From contig CM035807.1 of the NCBI GenBank assembly GCA_020466095.1, forward strand, positions 103,937,502 through 104,001,501: 64,000 bases of DNA. The letters are read 5' to 3'. Each line of letters opens with the position of its first letter. The stretch's first letter is position 1. Shown here one piece after another: positions 60,669-64,000 of this stretch. The translations under genes were made by a program, and so were the position numbers. The stretch is from Chlorops oryzae. Its lineage: Eukaryota; Arthropoda; Insecta; Diptera; Chloropidae. The notes beneath the pieces are model-generated. The model had not been told where the DNA came from, made no database searches, and saw nothing but the letters and a program-made list of their open reading frames with translations.

Positions 60669-62550
60669 TTATCATAAAAATTAATATCGTATCGAAAATG
60701 ATTTCAAAAGTACAAGAATCTATGGAACCTACATGCGCTCCGATTGACTTTGGTTTTTTTAAAACTTTCCGCTTCGACATTCAATATAATCGCACACATA
60801 CAACCGTCACATGGTTACAGAATTTCCATACATATCTCTACATTAAAATTGCCACTTGAACCATCAGCCATGAGCCATGCCACATTAGTATACACAGAAT
60901 AAATAATTATCCCAAACCAAATCGAAGTGTATCTGCGAGTGAACAAACGAACGAACGAACAACGAACGACCGACCGACCGACCGAGCAACGACGATGTAC
61001 CAACTATAAAAGAGCAAAAAAGAAAGAAGAAAATATATAAAATGTAATGGAAAAAAGGGAAAAAGAAAAACGAAGCTGGAGACCCAGAAGTCTCTTTGGA
61101 AAGTCAAGCGAATGGTGGTGCTGCTGTGACTGCCTTTTGCCATAGCCATCGTCATCGTCATCGCCATAGCCATCGTCATCGCCATCGCTATTACCATCGT
61201 CGGCGCTGCTACTTTTGTTGACTTGCTCCGACAGCGTCATTTGCGCATTTTGCATTTTGAATATTGCTCTGTATATTTTTGTACGAATTGTACGTCTGTA
61301 TGTAAAGTACGTATGTATATCTATCGTAATGAACACCTTTACCAATAACCGCACATAGCCTCAGACAGTCAACATCGTGATGCTTTTGCCCAACTACTGA
61401 AACCGGCCACGATTGTTTCATTTCGTATACACACGTACATACATACATACATTTTAAAATCCCTTTTTGTTTTTTCTTTCTTTTTTTTTTTTTGTTTTTT
61501 GATTTGTTTTGTTCCTCCGAGTACCCACACCAGAGTTACGCTGGGCATATAAACCTTCGTATGTATGTCTGTGTTTGTGTGCGTTTAAATGTTTGCGTAT
61601 ACAATTTTATACGCACGTGTGTATGTTCTAGAGTAAAGTGGATTTTTTTGGGTGACGATTTTGTATCTATAGACGCCATCGTCAGCGGCCATAGTGAGGG
61701 CAAGTATTGATTTTATTATACCCTCTTATCAAACGACGCTGTTGCCGTCATCAGCATCATCACAGTCACCGCCGCAGCCATCATCATTGCCGTCACATAG
61801 TCATCATCATTATTATCATCATTATTATTGTCGCATTGTCGGCTTCAAAATCAACGTCATCGGGATTTAGCCAGCGTGTTTGGTCTATTGCTCTGCCCAA
61901 CTTGCAATGAGAGTGGCTAACCCGCGGTCATATAACCAATTCGGCGAAATGAAGGAAAATTTATGAATTTTGCTGGAAATTTACGAATGGAAGACAAAAA
62001 TTTTTTTTTTCTCTAGCAACGAATTTCTTCTTTCGTTTTACTGAGCAAATAGGTATACCCTTTCTTTCTGTCTTCCTTTCAACGACGAAAATAAACTGTC
62101 TTTCATAATGCTAAAGCGCGTGCCATAGCGATTTTATTGAGAGAAATGGGATATGTGTAATGAGAATAAAAAAAGAATAAATGAAATTCGTCGTCTCGTC
62201 ATTTCAATAGTTCCACGCGCTGTCACAGACCTTGCCAGTTTCCCCTCCACGTTCGGTAGTCCTTTTGAAGATTTATCCCAATTGTATAAATGAAATCGTT
62301 TCGTACGGTATTTAATAATATTATCCACCAGCGGGGCTAACAGGTTCGAATGACGCTTGACGTATGAAAAGGGGTTGATATTTCAATGTAAATGAAAGTC
62401 AACCCCGAAAATTGCTCTCTTTGTCATCAGATTTTTTCAACTTCCTCGAGCACTCAAAGAAAAATCTCCGATGAGTGGGTATAAGATTTTTTTTTTTTAG
62501 AGTCTACTCTTTTAAATAGCTTTTCGACAGGGAAAATTAATTACATTCGA
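59392..62550 (-). other. kis 5' flank, likely 5' UTR and long-isoform promoter region
   Basis: Upstream of the start ATG (minus strand) there are a GGAGGAGGAGGAGG run (59425-59445), a 40-base A tract on the plus strand (60629-60665), an interval with CGAACGAACGAAC and CGACCGACCGACCGA (60945-60985), and GTCATC/GCCATC microsatellites (61135-61205, 61745-61840). No protein is evident. The transcription start cannot be placed. Confidence 0.4.
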
Positions 62551-62555
62551 GTCTG

Positions 62556-63118
62556 GATAGTGTGAACAGCTCGGTGGTGTGAACACTTCGGTGGTGTGAA
62601 CACTTCGGTGGTGTGAACACCTCGGTGGTGTGAACACTTCGGTGGTGTGAACACTCGGTGGTGTGAACACTTCGGTGGTGTGAACACCTTCGGTGTGTGA
62701 AACACTTCGGTGGTGTGAACACTTCGGTGGTGTGAACACCTCGGTGGTGTGAACACTTCGGTGGTGTGAACATTCGTGGTGTAACACTCGGTGGTGTGAA
62801 CACTCGTGGTGTGAACACCTCGGTGGTGTGAACACTTCGTAGTGTAAACACTTGGGTGGTGTGAACACTTCGGTGGTGTGAACACTTCAGTGGTGTGAAC
62901 ACTTCGGTGGTGTGAACACTTCGGTGGTGTGAACACCTCGGTGGTGTGAACACTTCGGTGGTGTGAACACTTCGGTGGTGTGAACTTCGGGGTGAACACT
63001 TCGGTGATGTGAGCACCACGGCAGTGTAAACACTTGGATGGTGTGAACACCTCAGTGGTGTGAACACTTCGGTGATGTGAACACCTCGGTAGTGTAAACA
63101 CTTGGGTGGTGTGAACAC
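62556..63118. repeat. 17-bp minisatellite, roughly 30 copies
   Basis: The unit is GTGTGAACACTTCGGTG with C/T variants (CACCTCGG), slightly decayed in places. The unit lacks minus-strand stops in any frame, so three overlapping open frames encode the same Val/His/Thr/Phe/Pro/Lys/Cys/Ser-rich 17-residue repeat. Not a gene. Confidence 0.9.
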
Positions 63119-63271
63119 ATGGACTGACAAAACCTTCGGGAAAAGGCAGTTTAAAAATTATTAGGAGAACGTAAGAAGAAAACGTTCAAGGAGTTCTCGA
63201 TCTACAGATTGAGTTTGTGAAAACAACAAAACAGAGCTTGAAATTGACTGAGATAAACTAAGTCTAAACAA

Positions 63272-63745
63272 TTGAGGGTGTTTTGTTCAGGCGAACCTGA
63301 CAATGCAATACTCGACACAGACAATAGGTTAGCTAAATAGGTTTTTATATTTTTTAAAACAAACCCCAAGAAAAATCAGCCTCATATGACAAATTTTTGC
63401 GATTGTGGTGACAGACCTTAGTACTGGAGCTACCCTTAATATTGGACCGATTGAGAAAATATTTGGAGAGAATGTTTATGACTATAGAAGACGCCCTAAA
63501 ATATGCTCACATATCAAATTCAGAGCAGTTTTTGTGATTTTCATAACAGACCGTTGTACTGGAGGTACACCTAAAAACTGTGCGATCGGGTCCATTCTCG
63601 AACTTCGTTCTTACTCAATATCTTCATGTCTGATCATTTCTATATATACATACTTATTTTGTATGGTCTATCTCGCGGCTCTGGATGTTACACACAACCG
63701 CACAAACGCAATATAGCCTCGACACAGAGTATGTCGCGTATAAAA
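63272..63745 (+). mobile_element. dispersed repeat family A, copy 3 (shortened)
   Basis: Opens GGGTGTTTTGTTCAGGCGAA, CCTGACAATGCAATACTCGA and ends CGACACAGAGTATGTCGCGT then ATAAAAAG. Retains ACTGGAGGTACACCTAAAAA and GGTCCATTCTCGAACTT. Lacks the GACAGACGG run. Confidence 0.72.
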
Positions 63746-64000
63746 AGAGTCTAAATATTCAAGAATGGTAAACTATTTACCCGAGCGAAATAAGAACCCA
63801 CAATGCTGCCATTGTGTACTTTTAAGGAACAAGTCCTGCCATACTGTAGATTCTGGAGCCGATAATTATCATTATTAACTGAACATTCCACGTGCAAGAG
63901 AGTTCATTTTCGTTAATAAAAAATTGATGAGAAAAAATCCAATAAAATACATATTCATAAAAATAATAAATACGGAAAAAGTTTTGCAAACTAATTATTT

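Noticed and set aside
62512..63130. Three overlapping minus-strand His/Cys/Pro/Thr-rich frames
   Set aside because: A 17-bp satellite lacking stops; identical repeat in all frames shows no coding selection.

Overview
The window is nuclear DNA of a higher fly (Diptera, Schizophora-like). The reasons are an insect-style split gene with short exons in AT-rich introns, long CAG/CAA glutamine tracts, and a dense load of small non-autonomous transposons. I cannot name the genus. One gene dominates: the minus-strand orthologue of Drosophila kismet (kis), the fly CHD7/CHD8-type chromatin remodeller. I traced 18 coding exons from the ATG at 59391 to the stop at 2332, by matching family domains, splice sites and reading-frame phase at every junction. 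The joined reading frame is about 6300 residues: glutamine-rich N-terminus, two chromodomains, SNF2/helicase-C motor, SANT/SLIDE-like region, acidic and low-complexity linkers, BRK domain, low-complexity C-terminus.

Inside the 21-kb intron between exons 11 and 12 lies a separate minus-strand first coding exon (15291-15572). It starts with ATG and ends on a phase-0 donor that joins in frame to exon 12. It fits the known short Kismet isoform (Kis-S), which lacks chromodomains and motor but keeps BRK. Exon 11 is phase 0 at both ends and could be a cassette exon. A two-exon plus-strand gene for a 446-residue coiled-coil protein of the CFAP263/CCDC113 (DUF4201) type is nested in kis intron 4 at 46131-47633.

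Five kis exons (3, 10, 11, 17, 18) each carry one single-base frame break in a homopolymer or CAG/CAA tract. Allowing for one base in each, every exon phase closes exactly, which points to consensus errors rather than a dead gene. Several intronic tandem duplications have one copy riddled with 1-2 base indels, also suggesting unpolished long-read sequence.

Layout: 1-1080, a 676-bp palindrome, a decayed partial copy and an RTE-type LINE scrap; 1080-2331, 3' flank/UTR; 2332-9904, exons 18-12; 9905-31137, giant intron with the Kis-S first exon, duplications, a polypurine tract, SINEs, MITEs and LINE relics; 31138-49118, exons 11-4 with MITE-rich introns and the nested gene; 49118-57907, giant exon 3; 57908-59391, exons 2 and 1; 59392-64000, 5' flank with a 17-bp minisatellite and another dispersed repeat. 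No tRNA, rRNA, CRISPR or virus was seen. Nothing here forms an obviously new multi-gene system; the most rewarding items are the isoform architecture, the nested antisense gene, the large palindrome and several transposon families with readable ends.
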